Program-made: the position numbers and the translations under genes
Source of the DNA: Bimastos eiseni
Taxonomy: Eukaryota; Annelida; Clitellata; Crassiclitellata; Lumbricidae
NCBI GenBank assembly: GCA_959347315.1
Contig: OY365822.1
Coordinates: 9,997,127 to 10,061,126 of the forward strand
DNA: 64,000 bases
Direction: 5' to 3'
The notes under the pieces: model-generated
Seen by the model: the letters and a program-made list of their open reading frames with translations, nothing else
The model's database searches: none
Told to the model about the DNA's origin: nothing
Shown: positions 1 through 11,870 of the stretch, piece after piece
Numbering within the stretch: position 1 is the first letter of the stretch
How the letters are laid out: each line of letters opens with the position of its first letter

Positions 1-797
1 AGAAGGACGACGACCACTGGACTGTGTTTTTCTTCTCGGCCGAAAAGACGACCAGAAGCCAGGACACTCAACGAACACCTGGGACTTGTGAGTGAGGAAC
101 GAGTTGTTGTTGGGTTGGGGGTGGCCTGAGGGAGGGTAGCGGCCATCGAAGCAGGGTAGTCCTAGAGGTTACCAGACGTTTTTTGTTTGAAGTTCTTATT
201 CACTAAATTTCTGTTTTGACTATATTTCTTTCTATGATTAAAATCTGACTATATATCATCTAACAGAGTGTGCTCAATAAATGTAAACCTCTTTAGCATC
301 CAGGCGTTTACCTCCTGGAAATAACCTGTCATCTAAAATAATAACAAACTCGTGACAATAGATCGGTCCGGAATCTGAGGACAATTTCACACAAAGTCAA
401 GAAAAACAATACAGCAGTAAATTACCACTAAATTCTTAAATAGTTCGCCATAAAAAGCTAAAATAATAGAAATGTCTACAGTGATTGGCGTCTCTTGCCC
501 GTCGTGTTTTCCATTCCAAACGTAACTCTCACCCTTTCAAGAACTCTTATTCAAACTCACTTGATCGTTCACCTTCCAATCCTCGACCAAAGCGACACTC
601 GCCTCAACGGCCACCCTGCCTCCTCTGATCCTCTGGAAACCGAACTCTTACCTCCCGCGGACTATTCTTCGTACAACTCATCTGATTCAATGCAACGCTC
701 GTGAATAAGCTGGCGCCCGGCTCTTAGCTTCCGAGTGGCGCCTTAGAAGTTTAGAGATTACTATAACGATGACGCCGGCTGAGCGATGTACATGTAC

Positions 798-1257
798 CTG
801 TAAACATGTTGATTGACGTGAGGATGTAGTAGACCTTACAGAGGAGGGCTCCAAACGCCCATCGCTCAAGTATAGAGGTCGTTGCTACCATCGGAAGACC
901 AATTAGGAAGAGTCCGTCGGCCACGGAGAGGTTCAGTATGTATACGTTCGTGACCGTCTTCATCTTTGCAAACTTAGCGATGACGGTCACGACAAGGGTG
1001 TTGCCAATCAGTCCAACGGTGCAGATGACGAGGTAGCTCATGATGAGCACCAGCCTCACCACGCCGAAGCCGGAGTCGTCGTCACGCTCCGTTGCCGTTG
1101 AGATGTTCCGGTCCAGCGGTGATGTGTCGTTGTTTCCGGTCGAGTTGCTGTTGGATACCAGTTCCGCATCGTCATGGCAACAGTAGTCGAGAGCAGAAGT
1201 GTTGTCGATCATGATGCTGATGGTCGGTCTGTTGAAATCTGACGATTTGTGTAGCAC
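798..1257 (-). CDS. Somatostatin/allatostatin-C-like GPCR, first coding exon (partial gene)
   Basis: This is the N-terminal part of a rhodopsin-family neuropeptide receptor acting at the plasma membrane. About 65 extracellular residues carry four possible N-glycosylation sequons (NTS, NST, NDT, NIS). TM1 contains the GN motif (VGLIGNTLVV), followed by the intracellular loop KMKTVTNVYILNL, TM2 with SVADGLFLIGLP, a Trp in extracellular loop 1 (ERWAFG) and the TM3 cysteine (LLCKVYY). The KMKTVTN..ILNL..AD pattern is typical of the somatostatin/allatostatin-C/opioid receptor group. The reading breaks off after SINMFTG, where ACAG|GTACAT is a plausible donor ending the exon at 798. TM3 (DRY) to TM7 is not found in the remaining 797 bases, so the gene continues off the left edge. 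The start is the first Met at 1257; a Met 15 codons further in is an alternative. Ligand identity cannot be read from this exon. Confidence 0.85.
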
Positions 1258-2456
1258 CTGAATTACGGTGGTATTTACATTGCCAATGGGAGGAGACTCT
1301 CTAGACTGTTGACTTGAGAAATGCGGTTTGAATGTGGTTTCTTGTTAAATATAACTTTTCTTCAGCGTTGAACAGTTTATAGTCTACTCTTCAAAGCTAC
1401 TTCTGGAAGTGCCAGTCCCAAGCCAGAATACAAGTGGAGGGCGACCCCAATGATCCTTGTCATCACACAGCAACTACAACTACCACCACCACCTCTGTCC
1501 AAAGACGAATACTTATCGAACACTCGTAGATAAACTTTATTTGATCCAATAGCAATAAGTTGTGGCTATTATAGCGCTTGAGAATTCGGACATAAGTGTC
1601 TGGTTGCACTACAGCAATGACTTAATACTAGCTTTCCTTCGCATAGCTTCTATTCCCGCTAGCGATGAATTCCCAGCAACCTTTATAACGATCAAGCACC
1701 GAGTCTGTTGTGGCTCTACAACAGATAACGTCGTCCACTTATCCGACGGAAGCGGCGCCGTTCCTCTTCTGTCGCAGGATCTACGGTGGATGCAGAAGCC
1801 CAATGCGTCTGCCGTCGTCTTTTATTCGATACGAACAAAGCGCACCGACCTATGTGTTGTCTTCGGCGGTCGCCAGGCGGCGTCCTTTGTGAACTCATAG
1901 CCGGCGACTATAGAAGGCTCTTGTACTCGTGTGTTATATACAGGCGACTACGCATTGTATAGTTTTTGTGGAGAATCAGAGCAGCTTACAAACGCTAAGG
2001 AAATGTATCGACAGAGGCAATGGTCACATAAAGACATATATGGGCTGCTGCGTATCGTTGGTTCTTCTCTTCCTTGTCTTTGGACAAACCTTTGAATCTA
2101 TGCTTGATACAATGTCTGGAGTCTAGACAACCTCGCTGACACGCGACTCAGTCACTGTGGATTTGATTAATAGACTGGTACCATGCGCATCACTTCGGAG
2201 TGAAGTTTCTAACCGTTTTTAGTCTACTATGACGAATTTTATTATTATCGATCACAAAACAACATACTTCCGGCCGTTGTTTCGGTTTACAGACTGGACA
2301 TTAAAGCACACAGACTAAAGAGAAGAACTATTTAGTAGAGCCACCGACTAATGATGACGTCACTGCGCCTTCTCAGTCACATCTTCTTGCGGGATCGGAG
2401 GAGGAAACATACATACTTATAGCGGGGAATTAAAGTTGAAGATCAAAATTATCGGC
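1258..2456. other. Intergenic, upstream of the GPCR exon
   Basis: Holds the presumed 5' flank of the receptor gene and one SINE-core copy near 1409-1495. No conserved open reading frame is recognised on either strand; the short open stretches around 1560-1900 have no recognisable domain. Confidence 0.5.
1405..1495 (+). repeat. SINE-type dispersed repeat core, copy 1
   Basis: Contains the shared core GCCAGTCCCAAGCC followed by GGAGGGCGACCCCAATGATC and a CATCACACAG..CAACTACAAC tail. The same order of blocks recurs at about 11775, 27085 (minus), 33096 (minus), 39340 and 59550. Confidence 0.7.
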
Positions 2457-2464
2457 AATACACA

Positions 2465-2958
2465 CAGGGCCGTACCGAGGGGGGACCTAGGCCCATGGCG
2501 CAAATGTGGATGGGGCGCAAATTTCAGGATGGAATAACTTATTATTCCATAAAACGCACTATTTTCAAAATGTGAGGGCGCCAAATTGATGCTACACACA
2601 GGGCGCAATTAGCTAGGCACCAGAGGTATAACAAGCGGGGGGCAGGGGCACCGGCCCCCCCCCCCGTTTTGAAACTGGGGGGCAAACCCCCCTCTCGTTT
2701 TAGCGCTCAGTGCCCCCCCATATTTGCCCCAAATCGGTTCTTTTTTCTGTTTATCCAATGGATTTTTTAGAATACTTTTGTTAAGATAATTTGTGCCTCC
2801 CCATTTTTCAAACTTCTGGGGGGAATTCAAAAAGTGGGAGGGCAAAGAAAAATTTTCCGCTTAAATATTTTTTTAATTATGCCTCCCCCCTCCACTTTTC
2901 AAAACCTTGTTACACCTCTGCTAGGCACAGGGCGCAATTATAGCTCGGTATGGCCCTG
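2465..2958. mobile_element. Outer hAT-type MITE with 8-bp target-site duplication
   Basis: Terminal inverted repeats begin CAGGGCCGTACCGAG on the left and, read inward from the right end, CAGGGCCATACCGAG. The element is flanked on both sides by the identical 8-mer AATACACA (2457-2464 and 2959-2966). An 8-bp duplication with CAG-starting termini is the signature of the hAT superfamily. There is no transposase reading frame, so it is a non-autonomous MITE. A second MITE is inserted inside it at 2621-2920. Confidence 0.85.
2621..2920. mobile_element. Inner hAT-type MITE nested in the outer one
   Basis: A 300-bp element with terminal repeats CAGAGGTATAACAAG (left) and CAGAGGTGTAACAAG (right, read inward). 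The flanks are identical 8-mers, CTAGGCAC at 2613-2620 and 2921-2928. The interior is rich in G/C homopolymers (for example CCCCCCCCCC near 2658) and has no coding frame. It inserted into the outer MITE after that element had already landed. Confidence 0.85.
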
Positions 2959-2966
2959 AATACACA

Positions 2967-4116
2967 ATCCGTCATTCTGAAATATAACCACAGAAACAGG
3001 CCCTGTCGTGACTCGTGCGAGGTAACTATAGAATTATATCGGCGATAGCGATACTCCATGGCAAAATTTACTACATGTACGGGCCTACTGTTTGCATTCA
3101 GATTCGGAAGGAAGTACAATCATCGTACCAGATAACGACAAGATAAATCCAACGTTACGGAAAGATACGATGGTATAGTTACATGTAAGTAATTAGGTTG
3201 GTTAATGCACGATGACAGAAAGATTGGTAGTTAGGTGATTGCATAGGTGAACGCAAGATACTAGAAAGATAGGTAAAATACCAAGAAGGAGAAAATGAAG
3301 TTCATCAAACATACGGTGGAGATGCGAGAGTAGGCCTACCACGTAGAGCCGAAAACGGGTTTACAGTCTTACCAGATGTCTTGAGAACTGATCGAAGAGA
3401 AGAAAGACTAGACTTAAAAGGACCAATGAGATGGGAATTGCAGTAGCCATTCGAGAACATACGTGTATAAAAGCAATGATTATAGTAGCTATATAGGATG
3501 GAGGAGGAGACAGAACGACAAGTGACTAGGAGACGCCTTAAAAGAAAATAGGATAAGTGTGTGAGATAGGAGATGTGTTAACCATGATGCTTATTGTTTA
3601 GTGTTTCACAAATGTTCGAAAAATTTAAGAGAATTATCAAGTTTACACCCAGACAAAAGTGAGAAAGGTAAGAGTGAGAACTTTTTAGAGCGGAGAACGA
3701 ATCAAGGTTCTGAAGCCAACGAAAAGAACCAATAGTTATTACAATGAGTCGACGAATATATAGAAATTCAAAAATCAATAAACCCGAAACACCATAATTG
3801 ATGATAATCGACTAACCAAGGATCCATTTATCAAATGAACACTCGCTCTCGAAGTCTCGATATTTTTCTACAAAACCCATATTCGCCATAGGCCTATCAA
3901 TAGGCGTCTTAGTCAAAAACAAAATCGATTTATAAAAGTTATGCACGTAAGTATAACTTGATCAACGAATAACTGAATTTCTAATTTCCTTAATTAATCC
4001 ACGACTGTGTGAATCAGTACTTCATCGAATCAGTCAATAGTTCGATCAACGTCACTTGAAGGCAGACTTGCCAACAGCCGTAGGTGTTTGCGCATACGTC
4101 GCTCATCCAAACGACC
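2967..4116. other. Intergenic, no feature recognised
   Basis: AT-rich unique-looking sequence without a coding frame of note, with A-rich stretches such as 3280-3550. I see no gene, RNA or element here. Confidence 0.4.
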
Positions 4117-4389
4117 GCATAGACTATAAATACCAAGAGGCCTCGTCTATCCGATGCATAGACTATAAATACCAAGAGACCTCGTCTATCCGATGCATAG
4201 ACTATAATTACCAAGAAACCTCATCTATCCGATGCATAGACTATAAATACCAAGATACCTCGTCTATCCGATGCATAGACTATTAATACCAAGAGACCTC
4301 GTCTATCCGATGCATAGACTAGAAATACCAAGAAATCTCGTCTATCCGATGCATAGACTATAAATACCAAGAAACCTCGTCTATCCGAT
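4117..4389. repeat. 39-bp minisatellite, exactly seven units
   Basis: Seven head-to-tail units of 39 bp (7 x 39 = 273 bases), each starting GCATAGACTATAAATACCAA and ending CTCGTCTATCCGAT. Since 39 is divisible by three, the array stays open in several frames and would read CIDYKYQETSSIR per unit on the plus strand. Units differ by a few substitutions. No sign that it is translated beyond the open frame itself. Confidence 0.95.
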
Positions 4390-6116
4390 GACCTAACGAC
4401 GACATATTTGACATCTTGTCTCTGGCCTCTGATGACCAATCTCGTCGACCGTCTGGCGACGTCTCAACCGTTCTTCTGAGTAACCGTAAAAGAAACAAAT
4501 AAATGATGCATCGGTCGAACTGCCTTTCAAGACAGCGCCCAGAGTCCGCCGACGAAGGAGGCATCGCCGACCGCAGCCAACGGCGCTACGAGCGACCCCA
4601 ATCGGGGCCATTCAACTTCCCCCAACTTCCCCAAGTCTCGACCAGAGAATGTATAAAAAAAAAATGATGCGACTATGTATTATATACCCTCATCTCCTCG
4701 TTCATCTACACTTTTCCTGGTTAATTCGTTCCCTAATTCCAGCGAGGTTAATAGACGAGCAATCCTTTCATCTAGCCTTAGAGGAGGAATCACCGGTGAG
4801 AACGAAGTCCTAGTAGCGGCTTCATTTCTTCCATAGCGTCGTCAGACGACGTCGACTGGTTAGTATCCTCCCCCTCGATAACCGTCTAATCTATCAATCG
4901 AGAGTCTGTGTATGCAATGTGTACCCAGAGGTCATCGAAAGATCAGGAAGGTCAGAGGTTAAATTCAGCTGGATCTCAGATCTCAGATCTCAGAATCAGA
5001 TTCAAAATTCTGAACGAAACGACACGCCAATAGCTAAACGTAATTCTGCTGAAACAATTGATACTAAACGATTCTTGCGTCACATATTTTGCGTGTTTTC
5101 CAAATTGACGGTCATCGATTCGGCCGATTTTCATATATAGGCCTAATTATATTTTATATATAATTAAATATTATATATAATTATATGTTCCCAGATCTTG
5201 ATTTGTCTTGCTTTCAACAAACTTGGTTTATTGATTGATTTATTGACTCATTGATTGGTCGCTTGATTGACTCATTGATTGATAGTTACAGCTTATATTA
5301 ACATTATATGGTTATGTATATGCCTAGGTCTTGATTTGTATCATTTTCAACAAAATCTTGATTGATTGATTGTAAAAGCTGTGATAAATTTCCGAGATCA
5401 GAATCCACGCTCTTTGGTCGAGCAATTTGGCCACTGGAAGGACACGTTTCAGATGGAGGAGATGTAGCCGCTTCCTTAAACCTCTCCAATATTTCATGAA
5501 TGTTTTGGAAATATTCTTCATTTCTACAGTGCCTTCATCCATTTCAGCTGCATCCAGGGAATTTGGGAATTAAAATTTTGTTGGACCTGTCTCGCTCAAA
5601 GCCAGGAAGAATTCTACGCCTATAATTATGATCTCTGTCCAGCAGATTAGTTTTGTACCCCAATTATCTGTCGGTTTGAACTCTTATGATTCTATTCCTG
5701 CCACCATCGGGGTGACTGACCATCCCCATCGTACCTTCCACATATTATATATGTGCATATATAACCATAACCAAGTGTTTTTAGTGGTCCGTAAAGTAAG
5801 TGAACATAGTAATTGCAGCACAAACAAGAAAACGAAGCGCAGTAGAGTAAGACAAAATAGCTTTAAAAAAATGTGCAAGAGACGGATATCAATGATCTCA
5901 TCATCAAGGTACCATCTTTATAGATATGCATGTTTAATATGGCTCACTATCCTTTATGTATTGTATGTGTGTATATATATACAAGTATATATTATGTACT
6001 CTGAAACTCCTAGGGATTTACAGAAACTTAGCCAATGCCAATGTATATGCATATTCTCAGGCATATACAGAAACATGAACATAATATTATGTGTATGCAT
6101 TTATATAGTTTCTGTC

Positions 6117-6121
6117 ATCAC

Positions 6122-6198
<77 letters not shown>
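6117..6198. repeat. (CAT)n microsatellite
   Basis: About 27 uninterrupted CAT/ATC triplets. It produces apparent poly-His, poly-Ile and poly-Met frames that should not be taken as genes. Confidence 0.97.
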
Positions 6199-6371
6199 AT
6201 GGTGTGAAAGCCTGAAGGTGTCCACTGCACATTTGACCATTGTTCTCCATGCTTCTCTGTCCTGAGTTACCGGTAGCTGTATTTAAGTTGTGCATACATC
6301 GGTCCCACGCCATTCTTCTATGTCATCAAGCCATTCTCTGCAAGGTCTCCCTCTTCTTCCCGTGCCATTCA

Positions 6372-6380
6372 TATATATAC

Positions 6381-6413
<33 letters not shown>
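6372..6413. repeat. (AT)n/(ATAC)n microsatellite
   Basis: Alternating AT and ATAC units, one of many similar tracts in the window. Confidence 0.9.
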
Positions 6414-7084
6414 CACTTCAACATTTGTTACTCTTTGTGTCCAGTTCAGTTGCAATAATCCTTCTATCACAGCTTTTTTCAATCGCTAGTATCATCCTTG
6501 TATCCGCTTTCTTTATAACCCAGGTCTGTACTAAATAGACCTAGGCATGTTTTTAATATCTTCAGTTTGGTATTGTATCTTATTGTCTTGCTTCTCCATA
6601 TGGTGTTAAAGCCTGTCATCACTCCTTTCGCTTTATTAGTTCTTCTCTGTATACCCATCATGAAATTGTTGTCCGAAGTCATGGAGCTCGCTAGGTATAT
6701 TGACTCTTGAACATGTTTAATTACGTCTCCGATTGTAATTTACTTTTCTATTTAATTCCTCCCAAACACCAGCGTTTTTTGTCTCTCATATTTTGATAAT
6801 CAGACTGGCATCTCTTCAAGTATAAGCAAACACTTCCTTAAGCATTGTAATGCTTTACAGCTCTCTTCTATTACTTTATAATATTATTTATGTAGGCTAT
6901 GTGCAAGGTATTCCTATTTCAACGTGTATTATACATACACATGTGCATGATGCAAACTTGCATAAAGCATTCTTTAATTTGGATCTGCAGCCTATATTGT
7001 ATGTGTATGTGTATACATTTAAATAGATGGGGGTCACATCTATAGCACCAATTCTTAGATCATTGCATGGGCCTCCTGTTGAGC

Positions 7085-7475
7085 AACGAATACAATTTAT
7101 AATTGATGCGATTACATAAATGACGCATTCTTCTTGTCAGCCGGGGTACCTGGCTACCTGCACACTTTTGCATGTCCCACGTGGGCATCATCGGGTCTTC
7201 TGTTATCTTGTCCCTTGCTAAACCTCGTTTTAGCACCAGTCTTGGCATGCGTGCTTTCTCTGTTGCCGGGCCAAAGTTCTTGAGTTCGTTACCACACGAC
7301 GTTGGGCTGCAGTGGCCTTAAGTTTCTATTCACCCTTGCTTAAACTCCTTATACCGTCTTTCTGTTTCTTAGGACTTACCTTGGATTTGACCTGATTTCG
7401 GAGTTGTATCGGTGCACCGTCGGTTGATGCCCTGTGCGTTATTATGTCGGCGCTACAAAAGTCTATTTAGTAATA
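7085..7475 (+). mobile_element. Degenerate LINE 3' end (CR1/L2-like)
   Basis: Plus-strand translation gives KPRFSTSLGMRAFSVAGPKF followed by SSLPHDVG, which matches the conserved C-terminus of CR1/L2-type reverse transcriptase proteins (RAFSVAGPKLWNSLP). It then decays with stops and ends near a GTCGGCGCTACAAAAG tail, a common LINE 3' tail in marine invertebrates. No upstream RT domain is preserved, consistent with 5' truncation. Confidence 0.75.
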
Positions 7476-9144
7476 GCCATAATCATGAATATAATATATT
7501 CATATATTTATATAGATGGCATGGGACTTACAGCGTATAAGCATTAAGCCAATAAACTGGAACCATAATTATTGTTTATACGAAAATGGAACTTGCCAGG
7601 CATCATTCATCATTCAGGCAGCAATTTCAAATTTCGATATATAATTATATATATATATATAAACCTTTAATATTTATACGTATATTATATATTTGATATA
7701 TTACATATAATATTTAAAATGCATACATATATTAAATATATATACTATATATATATATTATATGTATATATAAAGAAAATCTCCATCCGATGCATACATA
7801 GGCCTAAGCCCTAATTATGCGCACATACGCCCAAATATTTTATATACGCATATATGCAAGATGGCAGGTAGTGCTTGGTTATGTAATGAGCGGTTATTTG
7901 AATTGATGTGACAGTTGCTTTCGGAAGTAGGCTCAACAGATGCTGCGAATGTCGTATCTCGTTCGCTCGGTTTAATTACGGCAAAAGCCAAATCGGAATT
8001 CGTCCTTCTTCCTATAAACACTCTACGTCGTTTCTGCATACTTAGACACGTCTTTGAGACAGGAACGATACTGTCAAAATATACATATATATATATATAT
8101 AATACATGTATCTGTATATATTATAGATGCATATATATATATAATATATATAACAAAGCCACAAAGTTTTTCTCGTGCAAATTGATTGATTTTTTTCTCG
8201 CTTCAAAATATAAGATGGCGTCAGGGTCGATATTTGAGTTGAGGTATCTGCCTCATATGTGACCCTTACCCAACTTAGCTATGATGATTATACCAACTGC
8301 ATTTGCCCTGTAGGTTGGAAGATGAGACGGCGAGAGAGAGAAATGGCCACCGCCCTTGAGTGCTGAGGTTTAGAAAACGAAGTCATTGCCCGAGACAGTT
8401 CTTCTACTTCCTTATTATTATACCTCCTCCTCATTTTTGAGGAGAGTTTTCTTCGTCTTCTTCCACTTCCTCCTTCTCTTCCTCTTCGTAGTCCTCCTTC
8501 TAGTCCTCCTCTTCTTTATCTTCTTCTTCCTCAGCGGAAAAACTGCTCCAGTATCCCCATACATACTTGTTTATGGAAGTACGCTCATACATACATACAT
8601 ACATACAAACACAAACACATACATGCGTGCAGACACATGCACGCATAAACACGCGTACCGTCAAACATACAAACATTCAAAATATTCATAAAAAATCGAC
8701 CCTCGCTTTACCTTCTTAGCTTTAATTACCTCGATTGCCAGTCTACGCAAAAACTCATCTCATTGTCTAAGTCGATTGTCATTGGTACCATCCACACGAC
8801 TCTCCTCTATTGTTCCCACTGCTCTAGTTGTCGGTCTCAATCACATTCACATTGCGATCGAAGAACACAAATGTCGAAACGGAAAGACACCAATCGCTCT
8901 CTCCTATTCTTAATCGATCACGTCTAAAACCTCCATCTGCTCAAAGAATCAAGTCCCGTCTCTTGTGTCCATCACATTCCTCGTCTCTTTCCGAAGACAG
9001 CAAAATCCACGAGTAATCGATGAAACCGTCACAGAAGTAGAAGCCGTTCCTCATCTAATTCCCTCAACTCCATATATATGCTCTCAATGCAAACGAAAAA
9101 CGACCAAAGGAAATAGACAGACTCACGTGTAATCCCCCAATCAC
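7476..9144. other. Intergenic, AT-rich with microsatellites
   Basis: Many TATA/ATAC tracts (7640-7770, 8080-8150) and a pyrimidine-rich block (8396-8535). No gene recognised. Confidence 0.4.
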
Positions 9145-9178
<34 letters not shown>

Positions 9179-9335
9179 CACACACACACACGCACGCGCG
9201 CACACACACACACACACGCACGCGCACACCCACACACACACACACGCACACACACACACACACGCACGCACACACACACACACTCACTCTCTCTCTCTCT
9301 CTCTCTCTTTCCCTCTCTCTCTCTCTCTTTCTCAT
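9145..9335. repeat. Compound (CA)n-(CT)n microsatellite
   Basis: Imperfect CA/CG dinucleotide tract (9145-9283) followed directly by CT (9284-9335). It gives spurious Cys-Val and Arg-Glu frames on the minus strand. Confidence 0.97.
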
Positions 9336-9628
9336 TTACCGGTGTTCGTCCCTGTCCGTCTGCCTGACTGTCTCTTTGTCTGTTTGTCGAAATTTCTCCT
9401 GCTGCGCTCAATATGTATTCATGATAAGGAATTATTCTGTAAAACGTCAACGTTTAAAAGGAAACGAAATAGGGGGCCAACTGTTTACAACCAGCAATTC
9501 GATTAATGCTCAGTTGCTACGCACGATACTCTGCCTCTCTTCATCCTTCTCTTTCTCTTTCGTTGTTCTCTCCCTCTCTCATGTAATTCTCTTTCTCTTA
9601 CTCAGTCTGTCTTTCTGTTTCCCTTTCT

Positions 9629-9782
9629 CAGTCAGTCAGTCAGTCAGTCAGTCAGTCAGTCAGTCAGTCAGTCAGTCAGTCAGTCAGTCAGTCAGTCAGT
9701 CAGTCAGTCAGTCAGTCAGTCAGTCAGTCAGTCAGTCAGTCAGCCAGTCAGTCAGTCAGTCAGTCAGTCAGTCAGTCAGTCA

Positions 9783-9825
<43 letters not shown>
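9629..9825. repeat. (CAGT)n-(CTGT)n microsatellite
   Basis: About 39 CAGT units with a single CAGC interruption, switching to about ten CTGT units. The apparent SVSQSVSQ reading is a by-product. Confidence 0.97.
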
Positions 9826-9829
<4 letters not shown>

Positions 9830-11272
9830 ATATCTTGTGTGTTCTCGCAGATAAAAATATATGCTCAATCGAAGTTTCCCCAAGCAACGTTTGTTCTTTC
9901 CCCGACAAGCCCAAGGGCGCGTTTCATTGGGGTTGCCATATGGACACCGAACCACCTCTGCTGCCCCTTTTCTGGTCACCACACCTCCTCATTCACACGC
10001 GAACATCATGAACGCGTAGGGCTTGTTATAAGTCACCTATTACCGTAGCCTATTATGATACATAAAACTCTGCTTTTCGATTCATGTATATCAATATTAT
10101 GGTAATAGTAAACCCCACACTTACGCTACTCGAAAGCCAGAAGCAGTAAGCACCAGCTTATTCACAAGACAACTAAAACCTTATTCAATTGTCACCTATT
10201 AGTTTTTGTTTCCCCAAAATTGATGTTTTCTTCGCCACGAATCATGATGATGTACCGCACATCGTGGGCCATTGCACTTATAGACGTAATTAAGTCGAAC
10301 TGGATAGTCATTTCGCTCTAAGGAAACGTTCTATATTTCGCAACATTTGAGGAATCTGAGATTGCTCGCAAGCAACGGTCTCAGGTTAAGTGGAATAACA
10401 ATCATACGACAGTGTAATGTAATGTAATCGAGCATTTATATAGCGCCCCATCAAGATATCTACTTATTAGCAACAGACATCGCAGCGCTCTTGGATATGC
10501 TGATGCCCTGAGCTTAGCTCTCAAGCAGCGTTTAAAAAGATTTCAAAGCGTAGAGATTACGATCACTATTATGCGACCTTCCAGAATAGGATTACTAGCT
10601 CCTACGTCACTCTCGTTTACTCGCCCTAACAGCTGACAATCGTGTGCTTCGATCAGGTCAAATCCGGCACCCGTAAGATCAGAGACTAGATTTGGACCCT
10701 TGACGAAGATGGATCAGGCGCCAGTCCTTGGGAGTTGGGACAGCATCGATCCATAAGGATCACTTGAAACGGAAACGACCTACACCATAGAAAGAACTCC
10801 AGTCGGCAGGTGGGGTACTTCTGCGTCTCCTCGCTGTGCATCCATCCGTCAATGCTTCGTTCTCGTAAATCTAACGCGACAGGGTCCATCTAATTACCGA
10901 AGATCATCCCTCTCACCGACTGCATGCCCAGTTGTTCGGCCGCTTTCGCTCTTATCCCCTTCCGACAGAAATTTCAATCGGTCACCTAATGCCGTCCGTC
11001 TCGTCCGTTCCATTGGCGCCGACAAGATCCGTTTTTATAGCGCTACTAAAACGTGACTCGTTCACCTCATCACAGCCGCCAGACGATATACTCTTTATAC
11101 ATAGACCTACAGACGATTAAAGGCTTCCGAATAAAATTTATTCAGCAGACGGATTATGTGAAACTGTTGCATCAATAAACATTTCTCTTGTTTTCATACA
11201 GGATCGTAGATCCACGCTGATAATTATAACTAGAATATTGATCGAAATACATTTAACTATATCATTTATGCT
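9826..11272. other. Intergenic, no gene recognised
   Basis: Contains a 'GAGCATTTATATAGCGCCCC' LINE/SINE tail-type motif near 10430-10450 and a fragment CACCAGCTTATTCACAAG near 10151 that recurs near 23850 and 54415. Otherwise unique sequence without recognisable coding potential. Confidence 0.4.
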
Positions 11273-11440
11273 CAGTGACGGCTCTAGACTCTTCTAAAAG
11301 AGGGAGACACGGTGTGGCCGGGGATGGCCAATTGGGTGTCTGGTTCCTTAAAAACTGTAGTTGGGCTCAGATTTGGAGCAGCAGCCTATAGGTGCCCCTT
11401 CAAATTGGCGGGGCACTGGCAGTCTGTAGAGCAGTCACTG
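11273..11440. mobile_element. Degenerate hAT-like MITE (imperfect inverted ends)
   Basis: The left end reads CAGTGACGGCTCTAGACT and the right end, read inward, CAGTGACTGCTCTACAGACT. The CAGTG(A/G)CGGCTCTAGA start resembles hAT-type termini. No matching 8-bp duplication is visible (TTTATGCT versus TATAAAAA), so it is old or one boundary is misplaced. Confidence 0.5.
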
Positions 11441-11639
11441 TATAAAAAAATATGTCATTAATTTATAGGGCTCGAATCCCTGTCAAGATATAGGTTTCTT
11501 TCATGAGTGCGTCCCACCAAGCTCAGCTGCAATGGGTACACTGACCGGGCACTAAAGGAGAGCATTTTCCTTGGTGATGGAAGAATTTGCTCTTTTCAGA
11601 TATCTGCCTGTATGTATAATCGAGACGTGGTCACGTGGC

Positions 11640-11870
11640 ATTATTGTGGTTTCAGAGTTCTTCTTGGCTCCAAGTGGCTGAGACACGGTGATGCGGGAAA
11701 CGACTACTGCAGGTCTATATAATGCGGCATGGGTTCGATAACTAACCCAAAACCGAGCCACCGCTATCACTCAGTGCCAGTCCCAAGACTCGATAAAGGA
11801 GGAGGGCGACGCTAATGATCCTTGTCATCACACAGTTTCGTTAAACTGCAACCGCCATAACTCTCCCAAG
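11640..11870 (+). mobile_element. tRNA-derived SINE with head and core, copy 2
   Basis: A tRNA-like head with an A-box-like TGGCTGAGAC near 11675 and a B-box-like GGGTTCGATA near 11730 is followed by the core GCCAGTCCCAAGACTCGATA, GGAGGGCGACGCTAATGATC and a CATCACACAG..GTTAAACTGCAAC tail. This copy suggests that the head and core belong to one SINE family. Confidence 0.6.

Larger units (their letters stand above)
4390..7084. other. Intergenic with simple repeats
   Basis: Contains a TTGATTGATTG-type tract (5224-5285), AT-rich microsatellites and the long CAT tract at 6117-6198. Small open frames here are mostly products of the simple repeats. No gene recognised. Confidence 0.4.

Noticed and set aside
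495..704. 69-codon plus-strand frame
   Set aside because: Lies within the presumed GPCR intron, with no domain or conservation signal I recognise.
4117..4389. CRISPR array
   Set aside because: Units are contiguous 39-mers without spacers, in an intron-bearing animal genome.
6035..6313. Poly-His, poly-Ile and poly-Met reading frames
   Set aside because: They are the three frames of one (CAT)n microsatellite with no flanking coding signal.
8386..8691. 101-codon plus-strand frame with a Phe/Leu-rich start
   Set aside because: Comes from a pyrimidine-rich tract followed by ATAC repeats.
9029..10011. Cys-Val-rich, Arg-Glu-rich and SVSQ-repeat open frames up to 211 codons
   Set aside because: Entirely generated by CA, CT, CAGT and CTGT simple repeats.
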